From: Saprospiraceae bacterium
GTDB taxonomy: Bacteria > Bacteroidota > Bacteroidia > Chitinophagales > Saprospiraceae
Length of the DNA stretch: 34,509 nucleotides
NCBI GenBank assembly: GCA_022844265.1
Contig: JALHMA010000016.1
Span: forward strand, 1 to 34,509
Reading direction: 5' to 3'
The notes beneath the pieces were generated by a model. It was not told where the DNA came from. It worked only from the letters and a program-made list of their open reading frames with translations, and ran no database searches. The position numbers and the translations under genes were made by a program. Below, piece after piece: positions 1 through 9,900 of this stretch (the first letter of the stretch is position 1; each line of letters opens with the position of its first letter).

Positions 1-1403
1 CGAATTTCTTTCGAGAGGTAAGAGCCGATGGTGTACGGCAATACGAAGTAGCCGTCGGCGAGACCCTGCATCAGCGCGGAAGCGCCGAGACGGTTGGCGC
101 CGTGATCGCTGAAGTTGGCCTCTCCGCAGGCATAAAGGCCCGGCACCGAGGTCATCAGTTCATAATCCACCCACAAACCGCCCATTGTATAGTGTACGGC
201 GGGGTAAATACGCATCGGAACTTCATAAGGATTGTCGCCGGTTATTTTGGCGTACATATCAAAAAGATTGCCATAAGCAGCCGAAACTGCTTCCTTTCCT
301 TTGCGTTTGATGGCATCTGCAAAGTCGAGGTAAACGGCCAGGCCGGATTTGCCGACGCCCAAACCTTCATCGCAGACCGTTTTGGCGGCCCGGCTGGCAA
401 TGTCGCGTGGAACAAGGTTGCCGAAAGCAGGGTACCTGCGTTCCAGGTAATAATCGCGGTCTTGTTCCGGTATCTGGCGCGGGTCTTTCAGGCGGTCTTC
501 GGCTTTTTTGGGCACCCAGCAGCGCCCGTCGTTGCGCAGCGACTCCGACATGAGCGTGAGTTTGGATTGATATTCGCCCGAAACCGGGATACAGGTCGGG
601 TGAATCTGGGTGTAGCAGGGATTGCCGAAAAACGCGCCGCGGCGGTGCGCCCGCCAGGCAGCAGTCACGTTGCACATCATGGCGTTCGTGCTCAGGTAGA
701 ATACGTTGCCGTAACCGCCGGTACACAAAACTACGGCATGCGCTGCGTGGCGTTCCAGTTCGCCTGTAAGCAGGTTGCGCACGATGACACCACGGCATTT
801 TCCGTCGACGACCACCGTATCGAGCATTTCATGGCGGTTGTACAGTTTGACCGTTCCGAGGGCTACCTGGCGACTGAGCGCCTGGTATGCGCCGATCAGG
901 AGTTGTTGTCCGGTTTGTCCGCGGGCATAAAAAGTGCGGGACACCTGGGTGCCGCCAAAAGAACGGTTGTCGAGCAGACCGCCGTATTCGCGGGCAAAAG
1001 GCACGCCCTGCGCCACACACTGATCGATAATATCCGTAGAAACTTCTGCCAGCCTGTGTACGTTGGCTTCGCGGGCACGGAAGTCGCCACCTTTGATGGT
1101 ATCGTAAAACAGGCGATAAACCGAGTCGCCGTCATTTTGATAGTTCTTGGCCGCATTGATACCGCCCTGTGCCGCAATAGAGTGAGCACGTCGCGGGCTG
1201 TCGTGGAAAGTGAAACATTTCACATTATAACCCAATTCGCCCAGTGATGCGGCAGCCGATGCGCCAGCCAGGCCGGAGCCGATGATGATAATATCAATCC
1301 GGCGTTTGTTATTGGGCGCTACGAGTGGCACATGGCCTTTATAAGACTCCCACTTTTCGGTGATGTTGCCTGGAGGAATTTTGGAATCGATCGCAGTTGC
1401 CAT
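1..1403 (-). CDS. sdhA: Succinate dehydrogenase/fumarate reductase flavoprotein subunit (3' end outside window)
   Basis: ATG (complement of 1401-1403) opens [56 protein letters not shown].., an FAD-binding GxGxAG motif; lies directly downstream of sdhC; frame stays open to the window edge. Confidence 0.9.
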   Translation of the reverse strand, partial: MATAIDSKIPPGNITEKWESYKGHVPLVAPNNKRRIDIIIIGSGLAGASAAASLGELGYNVKCFTFHDSPRRAHSIAAQGGINAAKNYQNDGDSVYRLFYDTIKGGDFRAREANVHRLAEVSTDIIDQCVAQGVPFAREYGGLLDNRSFGGTQVSRTFYARGQTGQQLLIGAYQALSRQVALGTVKLYNRHEMLDTVVVDGKCRGVIVRNLLTGELERHAAHAVVLCTGGYGNVFYLSTNAMMCNVTAAWRAHRRGAFFGNPCYTQIHPTCIPVSGEYQSKLTLMSESLRNDGRCWVPKKAEDRLKDPRQIPEQDRDYYLERRYPAFGNLVPRDIASRAAKTVCDEGLGVGKSGLAVYLDFADAIKRKGKEAVSAAYGNLFDMYAKITGDNPYEVPMRIYPAVHYTMGGLWVDYELMTSVPGLYACGEANFSDHGANRLGASALMQGLADGYFVLPYTIGSYLSKEI

Positions 1404-1556
1404 ATTTTTTTAATCAATAATAGTTATTGAAAGTAGTTATCCGTTGTTAATTATTGGTCATTAGTATTGAAAATCAAGCATTTACGAAGAACTTGACTTA
1501 AACTAATGTTGCACACCTGACTTCATAAAAAGCAGGAGCGAGTTGCCTGATATTGC

Positions 1557-2243
1557 TCAACGGACAAAGTACATCCACAATGGAATGAGTGCAAAACCCG
1601 CCGGTACGCCTACCGCATACAGGTAGCCGATTGTTTTAATAAGCGGGTTGTAACGCGGATGATTGATACCCAGGGTCTGGAAAGATGACCAGAAGCCGTG
1701 CCACAGGTGCAAGCCGACCACGACCATGCAAAAGACATAAAAAAGCACGTACAAGGGATTCAAAAATGCTTCCGCAACGGGTAAATAGAGGTTCTGAACC
1801 GGATGCGAATAGGCTTCCACTTCAACAGGAGGCAGCGCCCCTAATTTCATCTGGAGCCAGAATTGCCACAAGTGCAGCACCAGGAATACAAAAATGACAA
1901 TGCCGAACCAGGCCATGTTGCGGGAACTCCGTTCCTCCGTCCGTATGTGGGATACGGCATACCTCGAATTCCCAGCGGCAGCCTTGTTTTTGCGCCACAG
2001 GAGAATACCCTGGATGGCATGCCATAAAATAAAGGCATACAGGGAATAAGAAATGGTCTTAATCACGGGATTGTGGGTCATGAAAAAGGCATAGGTGTTG
2101 AAGGCCTCTCCACCGTCGTCCTTTAATAACTGCAAATTACCCAGCAGGTGTACAATCAAAAAAAGCATCAGGAATATGCCGGTCAGCGACATGATGACTT
2201 TTTGACCGATGGATGAAGAGAGAAATTTGGTAAACCAACTCAT
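1557..2243 (-). CDS. sdhC: Succinate dehydrogenase cytochrome b subunit (Bacteroidota b558-type)
   Basis: 228-aa multi-TM protein MSWFTKFLSSSIGQKVIMSLTGIFLMLFLIVHLLGNL...; placed upstream of sdhA as in the usual sdhCAB order. Confidence 0.9.
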   Translation of the reverse strand: MSWFTKFLSSSIGQKVIMSLTGIFLMLFLIVHLLGNLQLLKDDGGEAFNTYAFFMTHNPVIKTISYSLYAFILWHAIQGILLWRKNKAAAGNSRYAVSHIRTEERSSRNMAWFGIVIFVFLVLHLWQFWLQMKLGALPPVEVEAYSHPVQNLYLPVAEAFLNPLYVLFYVFCMVVVGLHLWHGFWSSFQTLGINHPRYNPLIKTIGYLYAVGVPAGFALIPLWMYFVR

Positions 2244-2472
2244 CTTATTAGTTATGAATGATACGTTCTTGTTTGTTTTGAAGATGCCTCGTGAGGCAAT
2301 TGCGCAAAGAAACAGAACAAAATGAAGTATTGCACTGTATTGCTGTTTTTTTCGCGGAACAAAACTACTTACACCAACCGCGGTACCAAATTATCGTTCG
2401 ATAAAGATGTGTAAATGAGGTCTATTTAGAAGGGGTAAAAATTCGGGAGGGAGATGGGACGGATTTTGGGAT

Positions 2473-2562
2473 AAAAAAGGAACACAGATTGGGGGGATTG
2501 GACACGGATTTCCCCGAGGCAGAGTATTGGAGAAAATCCGTGTCCAATTCGTGTTCCTTTTT
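2473..2562. repeat. Imperfect inverted repeat (hairpin A), core AAAAAGGAACAC..ATTGGACACGGATTT / AAATCCGTGTCCAAT..GTGTTCCTTTTT
   Basis: Left arm aaaaaggaacac[agattgggggg]attggacacggattt; reverse complement of right arm aaaaaggaacacgaattggacacggatttt. Confidence 0.8.
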
Positions 2563-2583
2563 GAGCAAACACCCACTCAAAAA

Positions 2584-2624
2584 TAAAAAATCCCGAATTT
2601 TTCCTCTGAGGAAAAATTCGGGAT
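2584..2624 (-). terminator. Rho-independent terminator for the ferredoxin gene
   Basis: Perfect stem atcccgaatttttcctc / gaggaaaaattcgggat (2590-2606 / 2608-2624), followed on the minus strand by TTTTTTATTTTT. Confidence 0.8.
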
Positions 2625-2657
2625 CAAATTCTTTACAAATGCTTGATTATCAACACG

Positions 2658-2685
2658 GATAACCAATAACGAATAACCGATAACA
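2658..2685. repeat. 7-nt tandem tract gataacc-aataacg-aataacc-gataaca abutting the ferredoxin stop codon
   Basis: Four consecutive degenerate heptamers read directly; ferredoxin stop is at 2688-2690. Confidence 0.7.
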
Positions 2686-2687
2686 AC

Positions 2688-3035
2688 TCAAAGGTGCAGC
2701 CGCGCTTTCCTTTCCAGCAAAAACTCCTTCGATTCTACACGATCGGGGTCGGGCACACAACAATCCACCGGGCAAACGGCTGCGCATTGTGGTTCTTCGT
2801 GAAATCCGACGCATTCCGTACACTTATCCGGTACGATGTAGTAAAAATCGTTGGATACGGGACTGTTTTTTTTACTGACGGGTACAACGGTGCCGTCTTC
2901 TAACTCGTATTCCCCTTTTACTGTATTTCCATCTGAAATAGCCCACTCCACGCCGCCTTCATAAATGGCATTGTTGGGGCATTCCGGTTCGCAGGCTCCA
3001 CAGTTAATACACTCGTCGGTGATGATAATGGCCAT
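2688..3035 (-). CDS. 2[4Fe-4S] ferredoxin, Alvin type
   Basis: [28 protein letters not shown]...[22 protein letters not shown]; two cluster motifs with the CxxC-x8-C insertion. Listed ORF extends upstream to 3167, but that extension is hairpin sequence, so the internal ATG is preferred. Confidence 0.88.
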   Translation of the reverse strand: MAIIITDECINCGACEPECPNNAIYEGGVEWAISDGNTVKGEYELEDGTVVPVSKKNSPVSNDFYYIVPDKCTECVGFHEEPQCAAVCPVDCCVPDPDRVESKEFLLERKARLHL

Positions 3036-3062
3036 TTTTTTTCTTTTACAGGCTGTTTTAAG

Positions 3063-3183
3063 GGGTTGATAAAGGTTTATGAGGTTGATAAGGTTGATAT
3101 ACATCCGCTCTAAAAAGCAAAATCGTCTCATTCCAGAGCGGATGTATATCAACCTTATCAACCTCATAAACCTTTATCAACCC
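3063..3183. repeat. Perfect 49-bp inverted repeat (hairpin C), GGTTGATAA-type units
   Basis: 3063-3111 gggttgataaaggtttatgaggttgataaggttgatatacatccgctct is the exact reverse complement of 3135-3183; 23-nt loop. Confidence 0.97.
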
Positions 3184-3240
3184 GTTAAACAACGCATTTT
3201 TCCGAAAGTTGGCGCAAATGTACGGAGAGATAACGAAAAA

Positions 3241-3384
3241 GGTTGTTGAGGGTTGATAAAGGTTGATGAAGGTTTATAAAGGTTGATATACACCCACTCG
3301 AAAAATGGGAAAATGGATCATATTTCGAGTGGGTGTATATCAACCTTTATAAACCTTCATCAACCTTATCAACCCTCAACAACC
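3241..3384. repeat. 62/63-nt inverted repeat (hairpin D), five 10-nt GGTTGATAAA-type units per arm
   Basis: 3241-3303 versus 3323-3384: identical as reverse complements except one 1-nt indel; left arm parses as ggttgttgag ggttgataaa ggttgatgaa ggtttataaa ggttgatata. Confidence 0.97.
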
Positions 3385-3394
3385 TCATCAACCC

Positions 3395-5731
3395 CTACTG
3401 CACCGCCCGTACAAATGCATCTATGTTTGCACTTTCCAATTGGCGTTCCAGCGCATCGGCTTCCCGGCGGGTGCCAAAACGGCCCACGCAGACGGAGAAA
3501 AACGAAGAATTGGGGAAACGCACAATTTCTGCCGCTTCATAACCGGCAGCCTGTAGGGTGGCGACCTGGTTGTATGCGCGGTTTTCCATCAGGAATGACC
3601 CGGCAACAACATAATAGGTGTCACGGTCTGCATTGGTCACGATGACGCCTCCATTACCAGTGTTCTGCTTTTTGCCACCCGGAGCAGTTACTTCCGGAGA
3701 GATTGGCGATGGGCTGTTCATCTGGCCATTGACATAAATCATGGAAGCGCCTTGCATACCCGTCAGGATACGGATTTCGGTACGCCTGTTGCGCGCATGT
3801 TCCTGATCCGTGCAGGAAATACCGTCCTGGCAAATATTGCGCGGTTCACTTTCGCCATATCCGACCGGTTTGAGGCGGGTGCGATCGACGCCACGGCTCA
3901 CCAGGTACTCCACCACGCCATTGGCGCGGCGCTGGCTGAGTTCCTGGTTGTACATATCATTGCCGCGGCAGTCGGTATGGCTGGCTAATTCTACCGTAAT
4001 GGAAGGTTGCTGGCGCATCAGCGAAACCACCAGGTCTAGGTCTTTACGCCCGTCGGGCCGCAGGGTAGCGTCGTTGAAGTTGTAATAAATGTTGGGCAGG
4101 TCGACGATCGTGCCCGGCAAAAGGGGCGCCACCGAGAGGTTCTGCATGATGGGCTGTCCTGAAGTAGCCCCATGCGTATCCACTTCCGTCGATCCGATAA
4201 TGCGTCCGCCCTGGTACAAATCCACTTTATACTTTTTATTGGTGTCCAGATAATAGTCAACCAGACCGTTTGCGTCTGCTACTACGGTATCCTGTTTACC
4301 CGATTCGTCTGTCAGCACAAACATGGCGCCGGCAAGCGGCGCATTGGTGACATAGTTGAACGCCGAGGCATTCCACTGCACTTTGCCAGGCCCGGCCATC
4401 GAAGTGCGCTCCAATTGTATGGCGAGTTCATTGCCCGGTTTGGAAACGGTCAGACGGATTTGTTTGGTCTGATAACCTTGTTTGGAAATGATAATCACAT
4501 AATTACCGGGTTTCACCTCGGTCGAAAAACGCCCTTTCCCGTCGGTTACACCATTGATTCCTTTATCGGGAGCCATGGATTTGATTACATCCTGACCGTT
4601 GACATTCTGGATGGTAATCAGATTGCCGGATTCATCCCGGCCGATCACGTTGTTGGCATCATAGTTCAATACCTGCGCATCGGCATCGCTGATGGCGGCG
4701 CCCGACGACTTGTCAGTCACCACTACCCTGATATCGAGGTTGCGGTCGGGTACGCGCTGGTTTTGCAGCAGGTAATCGTCGAGGTTGCCGTTTTCTGTAT
4801 GAAAACTAAAGATTTCATCGCCGCCTTTACCGCCGCTGCCATTGGTGGAATAATAGCCGTTGATTTTATTCAGGTCTACAATCAGTCCTAAATCATCGCC
4901 ACTGGTATTAAACGGGCTGCCTAAGTTGACCGGTTTCGTCCACTGATTATTTTCCATGATGGCATAATACAAATCGAAACCACCCTGGCCGCCTTCCATT
5001 GCATCGGAGGCGAAATAAAGCGTATTATCGGCATGTATGAAAGGAAATGCTTCCCGACCGGTTGTGTTGACACCCGGCCCAAGGTTTACCGGCTCGCTCC
5101 AGGATTCTCCCACACGATAGGAAACATATATATCTGTGCTGCCCAGACTGCCCGGGCGGTTGGAAGCAAAGAACAATTTATCGCCATCGATGCTGATTGC
5201 AGGGTGGAAATCGTCAAATTCATTGTTGTTGAAGGGTAGCGCTTCCGGTTCGCTCCACACGCCATTCACTTTTTTAGAACTGTAAATGCGCGTTTTTTGC
5301 GTTTTGTCTTTCGCAAACTTCTCTTTCCCTCCGATCATGGCGTTTCGGGAAAAAAATACCGTTTCCGTCGTACGGTCAAAACAAACAGGCCCTTCATGTT
5401 CCACTAAGGAAGACAATTCTTTAGCAAAAAGTTCGGGCGCCGAAAGTGCTCCGGATGTGTCGCGGCGGGCGCGGAGAATACTCAAAGCAGGCAGTTTCAG
5501 GTCATCATCTTTTTTCTTTTTCAGTCCGACGCCACTGGCATTGGTAGAGATAAAAACGATCCCGTCTTCATAAAAGGTGGGGCTGAACTCCAGTCCGCCA
5601 GTATTCACGGCATCCTCATTTTTCACTTGTACTGTGATCAATGGCGGTGCGGAGGGTGTGGTCTGGGCTTGCACCAGACCTGCGAAAAAGCAGCAGGCGA
5701 GTAAAGAGATAAAAAGTCGAAGGGCTTTCAT
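3395..5731 (-). CDS. OmpA-family protein with PD40/WD40-like repeats, carboxypeptidase-regulatory-like region, OmpA domain and C-terminal SPOR domain (PorE-like)
   Basis: FDDFHPAISIDGDKLFFASNRPGSLGSTDIYVS (PD40); GRFSTEVKPGNYVIIISKQGYQTKQIRL (CarboxypepD_reg-like); YYNFNDATLRPDGRKDLDLVVSLMRQQPSITVELASHTDCRGN..NRRTEIRIL (OmpA); YYVVAGSFLMENRAYNQVATLQAAGYEAAEIV..VCVGRFGTRREADALERQLE (SPOR). Confidence 0.88.
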   Translation of the reverse strand: MKALRLFISLLACCFFAGLVQAQTTPSAPPLITVQVKNEDAVNTGGLEFSPTFYEDGIVFISTNASGVGLKKKKDDDLKLPALSILRARRDTSGALSAPELFAKELSSLVEHEGPVCFDRTTETVFFSRNAMIGGKEKFAKDKTQKTRIYSSKKVNGVWSEPEALPFNNNEFDDFHPAISIDGDKLFFASNRPGSLGSTDIYVSYRVGESWSEPVNLGPGVNTTGREAFPFIHADNTLYFASDAMEGGQGGFDLYYAIMENNQWTKPVNLGSPFNTSGDDLGLIVDLNKINGYYSTNGSGGKGGDEIFSFHTENGNLDDYLLQNQRVPDRNLDIRVVVTDKSSGAAISDADAQVLNYDANNVIGRDESGNLITIQNVNGQDVIKSMAPDKGINGVTDGKGRFSTEVKPGNYVIIISKQGYQTKQIRLTVSKPGNELAIQLERTSMAGPGKVQWNASAFNYVTNAPLAGAMFVLTDESGKQDTVVADANGLVDYYLDTNKKYKVDLYQGGRIIGSTEVDTHGATSGQPIMQNLSVAPLLPGTIVDLPNIYYNFNDATLRPDGRKDLDLVVSLMRQQPSITVELASHTDCRGNDMYNQELSQRRANGVVEYLVSRGVDRTRLKPVGYGESEPRNICQDGISCTDQEHARNRRTEIRILTGMQGASMIYVNGQMNSPSPISPEVTAPGGKKQNTGNGGVIVTNADRDTYYVVAGSFLMENRAYNQVATLQAAGYEAAEIVRFPNSSFFSVCVGRFGTRREADALERQLESANIDAFVRAVQ

Positions 5732-5843
5732 AATTCCCGTGTTTTTAAGGTGCCGGAACGGTTGATCCCAGCGTTATTTCTTATGTTTGGATATGTACAA
5801 GATGTGCAGACGATATTTTAAAAATGACAGCAGGTGTTTCATC

Positions 5844-5882
5844 CTCTCACTTCTCACCTCTCACTTCTCACCTCTCACTTCT
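5844..5882. repeat. 7-nt tandem tract, alternating CTCTCAC/TTCTCAC
   Basis: ctctcac ttctcac ctctcac ttctcac ctctcac ttct, ending 9 nt from the PorP/SprF stop codon (5892-5894). Confidence 0.95.
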
Positions 5883-5891
5883 AAAAAAGGC

Positions 5892-6833
5892 TTACAGGAA
5901 GAAACGAGGATTCGACATTTTTTTACTGCGTTTTTTCAAATCTGCCTGTACCATCAGTTCGACCGAGCCGGCATTGTAATCTTTGAGGCTCGACAAGCCA
6001 AAATCATACGCTGCGCCTACGCCAAATTGGGGTGATGCCTGCCAGAATGCGAGTAATCCGATGGATTCACCCGGGCCATCACCACCCAAACGATAGGAAA
6101 GACCGGCAGTAAATTTCTTACGAATATCCAGGTTAAGGTTAATATCCGCATCAAATGGTGCATTTTTTACATATTTTAACAAAATAGCAGGCATAAGGTT
6201 GATGTCATCCGCAATCGGAAAAACACCTCCGGCCATGCCGTAGTAGTGCTGGTATTCTTTGGCAATGAGCACTGCACTACCATTGGCATATCCCACTGCA
6301 TTGGAATATATACGCGGTACGGAAAAACCGAAGTAGAACCGGTCAGATACCGTACCATATATTCCCGCGCCCACATTACCATAAAAATCATTCACCTGAG
6401 CGTCGCCAAGCGAAGGATCGCCGCCTACATTGGGCTCGGCATCACTGAATGCGATGCCCAGCGACCTCAAAGAAATGGTAATACCCGTTCGCAGGGAAAA
6501 TTCATCACTTGCGACGAGGTCGTAAGAATAAGCCAGCGCCATGTGGAAATCGCGCTGTAACCCGATCTGCCGGTGCGACAAAGTGACGCCTACCCCTACA
6601 CGTGGAGAAAGGAAAGGAGAGTTGAAACTCACCAGTGCCGATTGGGGAGCACCCTTGAAACCGATCCATTGGTTGCGATAGATGGCTGTAACAGACGGAA
6701 CACCCCGGGCACCCGCATAAGCCGGATTGATGAGCAGTTTATTGTACATAAACTGTGTGTAGTGGTGCTCTTGTTGAGCGAACATGGTCGCTCCTGCCAA
6801 AAGCAAAGCGAATGAAAATATAAGTTTTTTCAT
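5892..6833 (-). CDS. Type IX secretion system membrane protein, PorP/SprF family
   Basis: MKKLIFSFALLLAGATMFAQQEHHYTQFMYNKLLINPAYAGARGVPSVTAIYRNQWIGFKGAPQS, the typical PorP/SprF N-terminus. Confidence 0.93.
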   Translation of the reverse strand: MKKLIFSFALLLAGATMFAQQEHHYTQFMYNKLLINPAYAGARGVPSVTAIYRNQWIGFKGAPQSALVSFNSPFLSPRVGVGVTLSHRQIGLQRDFHMALAYSYDLVASDEFSLRTGITISLRSLGIAFSDAEPNVGGDPSLGDAQVNDFYGNVGAGIYGTVSDRFYFGFSVPRIYSNAVGYANGSAVLIAKEYQHYYGMAGGVFPIADDINLMPAILLKYVKNAPFDADINLNLDIRKKFTAGLSYRLGGDGPGESIGLLAFWQASPQFGVGAAYDFGLSSLKDYNAGSVELMVQADLKKRSKKMSNPRFFL

Positions 6834-6905
6834 GGCGCAATATTTTTATAGGAAACCGGGTCAAAGGATTGGAATCCGACCGCGATGACCCGGTTTTCAA
6901 GTTTT

Positions 6906-9900
6906 TTAACGGAAAATTTCAATAAAACCCTTCACAGTTGCTTCGTTCGGGCCTGGTTTGAAAATGAAGAAATACGTGCCGTCCGGCAGGTCTTTGCCAG
7001 GCTCGCCTTCGAAGGTGCCACGCCATGCGAGGCTCATATCGTTGGAATAAGGCGCCGCTTCGTATACTTTATCGCCCCATTGGTTGTATATCACCAGCGA
7101 ATTGCTCTCATAAAAACCGGAATCCAGACATGGAATTTCCAGCCAGTCATTGACCCCGTCGCCATTGGGTGTAAAAATATTGGGGACGAACGTACACTTC
7201 GCATCGCGTATCGTGATCGTCACAGTTGCCATGTCGCAAAGCAAGGGACAGGATTGTGAACAAACCTCATAGAAGAAGGATGCACTACCCGGTTCGGCGC
7301 CTGCCTGGTAAGAGAAATTGCCATTGCCCAGATTAGTCAGTCCATTCAGTGGGCTAACTTCGGTAATGATAAAATCGCCGGCAGGAGTCAATATGTCGTT
7401 GGTCAGTACATTAAAGGTGTCCAGCGTGGAAGGATCGAGCATAAAACCGGTATCGTCCACTGCATCTGGCTGTACCGCTATCTGAACCACAATGGTATCA
7501 CGCGGTGTGGTACATCCGTTGATGACAGCCTGTACAAAATAAGCGCCTGCATTACTGGTCGTCAGCGACGGGATCGTCACCGTATTGGAGCTGGCAGTGA
7601 ATCCCTGTGGTCCTGTCCAGGTATAAGTAGCGCCGGCAATCAGCGGTACGGACAACACAACCGTTTCTCCTGCACAGCCGGGATTGGGGTCTGCTGTCGG
7701 TTCGAGCGGCCGCAGCGGCAACACTTCAATAATGACCGAACACTGGGCACTCGAGCCGGATGCATCTGTTGCCTGGAAAGTCAGCGTATCACGCCCCACC
7801 TCAAAGATGGCGCCTGAAACCGGCCCTGCTATCTGCGAGACCAGCGGAACACCGCAGTCGTCGATAGCAGGCGGCAGATTGAACGTCAGTGCCGTTGCGA
7901 GACAGTCGTCGACCGGATCCGTTCCAGTGATAAAGTCTCCGGGATTTGCAAACAGGCCCCCGGCTGTATTGACCATCACCTCCCCGGTCGGACAGGTAAT
8001 CTGAGGAGGCACACCCGCCGTCACCGTCACCGTGAAGGTAGCCGTGGTTGAAAATCCATCGTTGTCAACTGCTGTGTATTGAACGGTCGTGACGCCAATG
8101 GGGAAGGTGTCGCCTGGCTGGAAGTTGGAGTACAAGGTATCCAGGTCGCAAAAACCTACTGCGATCGGTGGCGTCCAGGTCGCAACAGAGTCGCAACCTG
8201 CCAGGTCAATGGACATAGGTATTTGCTCAAACCGTTTGAACGGCCCGTTTACCGTTATGGTAAAAGTACAGGTATCGTAATTGTTGCTGAGATCGAAAGC
8301 CCTGATAACCAACGTGGTCGTACCTATAGAGAAGGTATCTCCCGGCTGAAAGGAGGATTCGAATTCAGGTACGGAGCAGTTGTCCGTAGCGGTTGGAAAT
8401 GTCCAGTCTACCTCTACACCGCAGGGGTTTTCTGTCGAAATAACGATATCCTCGGGACAGCTGGTAAACACTGGCGGCACCAGGTCGACCAATATTACAT
8501 TGAACGAACATTCCGTTGTATTGCCGGCCAAATCGGTTGCCGTGTATACCACAGTTGTTGTTCCGGCAGGAAATACGCCCGGTTCAAGTTCCGATTCTAT
8601 GATTGGGTCTCCACAGTTGTCTGTCGCTAAAGGAGGTATCCAACTGACCAGGGAATCGCATTTATTGGACGGCAGTTCGATGAGAATATCGTCGGGACAA
8701 CCTGTAATGGCAGGCGGTATGTTTTCAGATACGGTTACCTGGAAAGTACAGGTGCCGATATTGCCGACATTGTCAACAGCAGAATAAGTTATAATGGTCG
8801 TTCCAACCGGCAAAAAGCCGCCGGATTGATAATCTGCAAAAATATCTATGCCGTCAATATCGCAGTCGTCCGTAGCATTGGGTACGGGCCATGTCGGGAA
8901 CGCCCCGCAGGTGTCGAGTGCTGTATCGATCGTCAGGTCATCCGGGCATTTATCAAACACAGGCGCATTGTTGTCAATGACCGTAATGCTAAATGTACAG
9001 GAGCCGACATTGCCGGCATCATCTGCCGCAAGATAAATAAGGCTGTTGGTTCCGGTTTCCAGGGGAAGCACAGGCTCGAATCCAAACAATTCGGGCGTAT
9101 CATCGCAGTTGTCGGTGATAACGGGCAGATCAAAAAATACAGTAGCGATACACAGGCCGCTGTCAGGCGGTATAACCATATCTTCCGGACATATGATGAC
9201 CGGCGCCAGGGTATCGCGTATTTCTACAGTAAACAAGCAAGTTGAAACATTTCCGGAGACATCCGACGCTTCGTAGGTAACCGTAGTAATACCAACACTG
9301 AACAGTTCGCCCGGCTCAAAGTCGTTTGTCAAAAAGACTGCGCCTTGTTCGCATGTGTCGATTGCCGTGGGAGGAACCCAGAAAACAGCCAGCACACAGG
9401 AATCAGCGGTGGTATACGCTATAATATCTGTCGGACAGTCCACGATTTGCGGGGGCAAAAATTCAAAAACCGTCACAATCAAGGAGCAGGAAGCCGAGTT
9501 GCCCGCTGCATCGAAAGCGGTAAACGTTACCGTGGTAGCGCCTGCTGTAAATAAATCGGTGTCTTTGCTGGAAATAATAGACTCTACCGTACCGCAAGCA
9601 TCCGTTGCATCGGGAAGTGGAACAATGATGGTTTCACTACATGTCCCGATCTCGGCATCTACCTCAATATTATCAGGGCAAACCAGAACAGGAGGAGATT
9701 GGTCTTCAATGGAAAAATAGCCGCTGGTAATATTAAACGGTACGGAGTTGAAAGCCGTATTCACCGCATCGAAGGGTGGAATAAAGGCAATTTCAGTGGT
9801 TGCGTTTGTATTGAGTACGGTATAGTAAACAGTAAACAAAATACCGTCGTCGGGGATCGTAGGCCAAAATGGAAAAACAGGATTGCCCGACAAAAAGCGC

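Noticed and set aside
102-1247. 381-aa plus-strand ORF
   Set aside because: Antisense shadow of sdhA, which is clearly coding on the minus strand and was missed in the ORF track because it runs off the window edge.
3036-3167. N-terminal extension of the ferredoxin ORF ([34 protein letters not shown]..)
   Set aside because: Translation of hairpin C; the ferredoxin proper begins at [17 protein letters not shown].
3063-3384. CRISPR array interpretation of the repeats at 3.06-3.38 kb
   Set aside because: No constant-length repeats with unique spacers and no cas genes; the structure is two hairpins made of short tandem units.
4172-4891. 239-aa plus-strand ORF
   Set aside because: Antisense to the OmpA/SPOR gene; no independent support.
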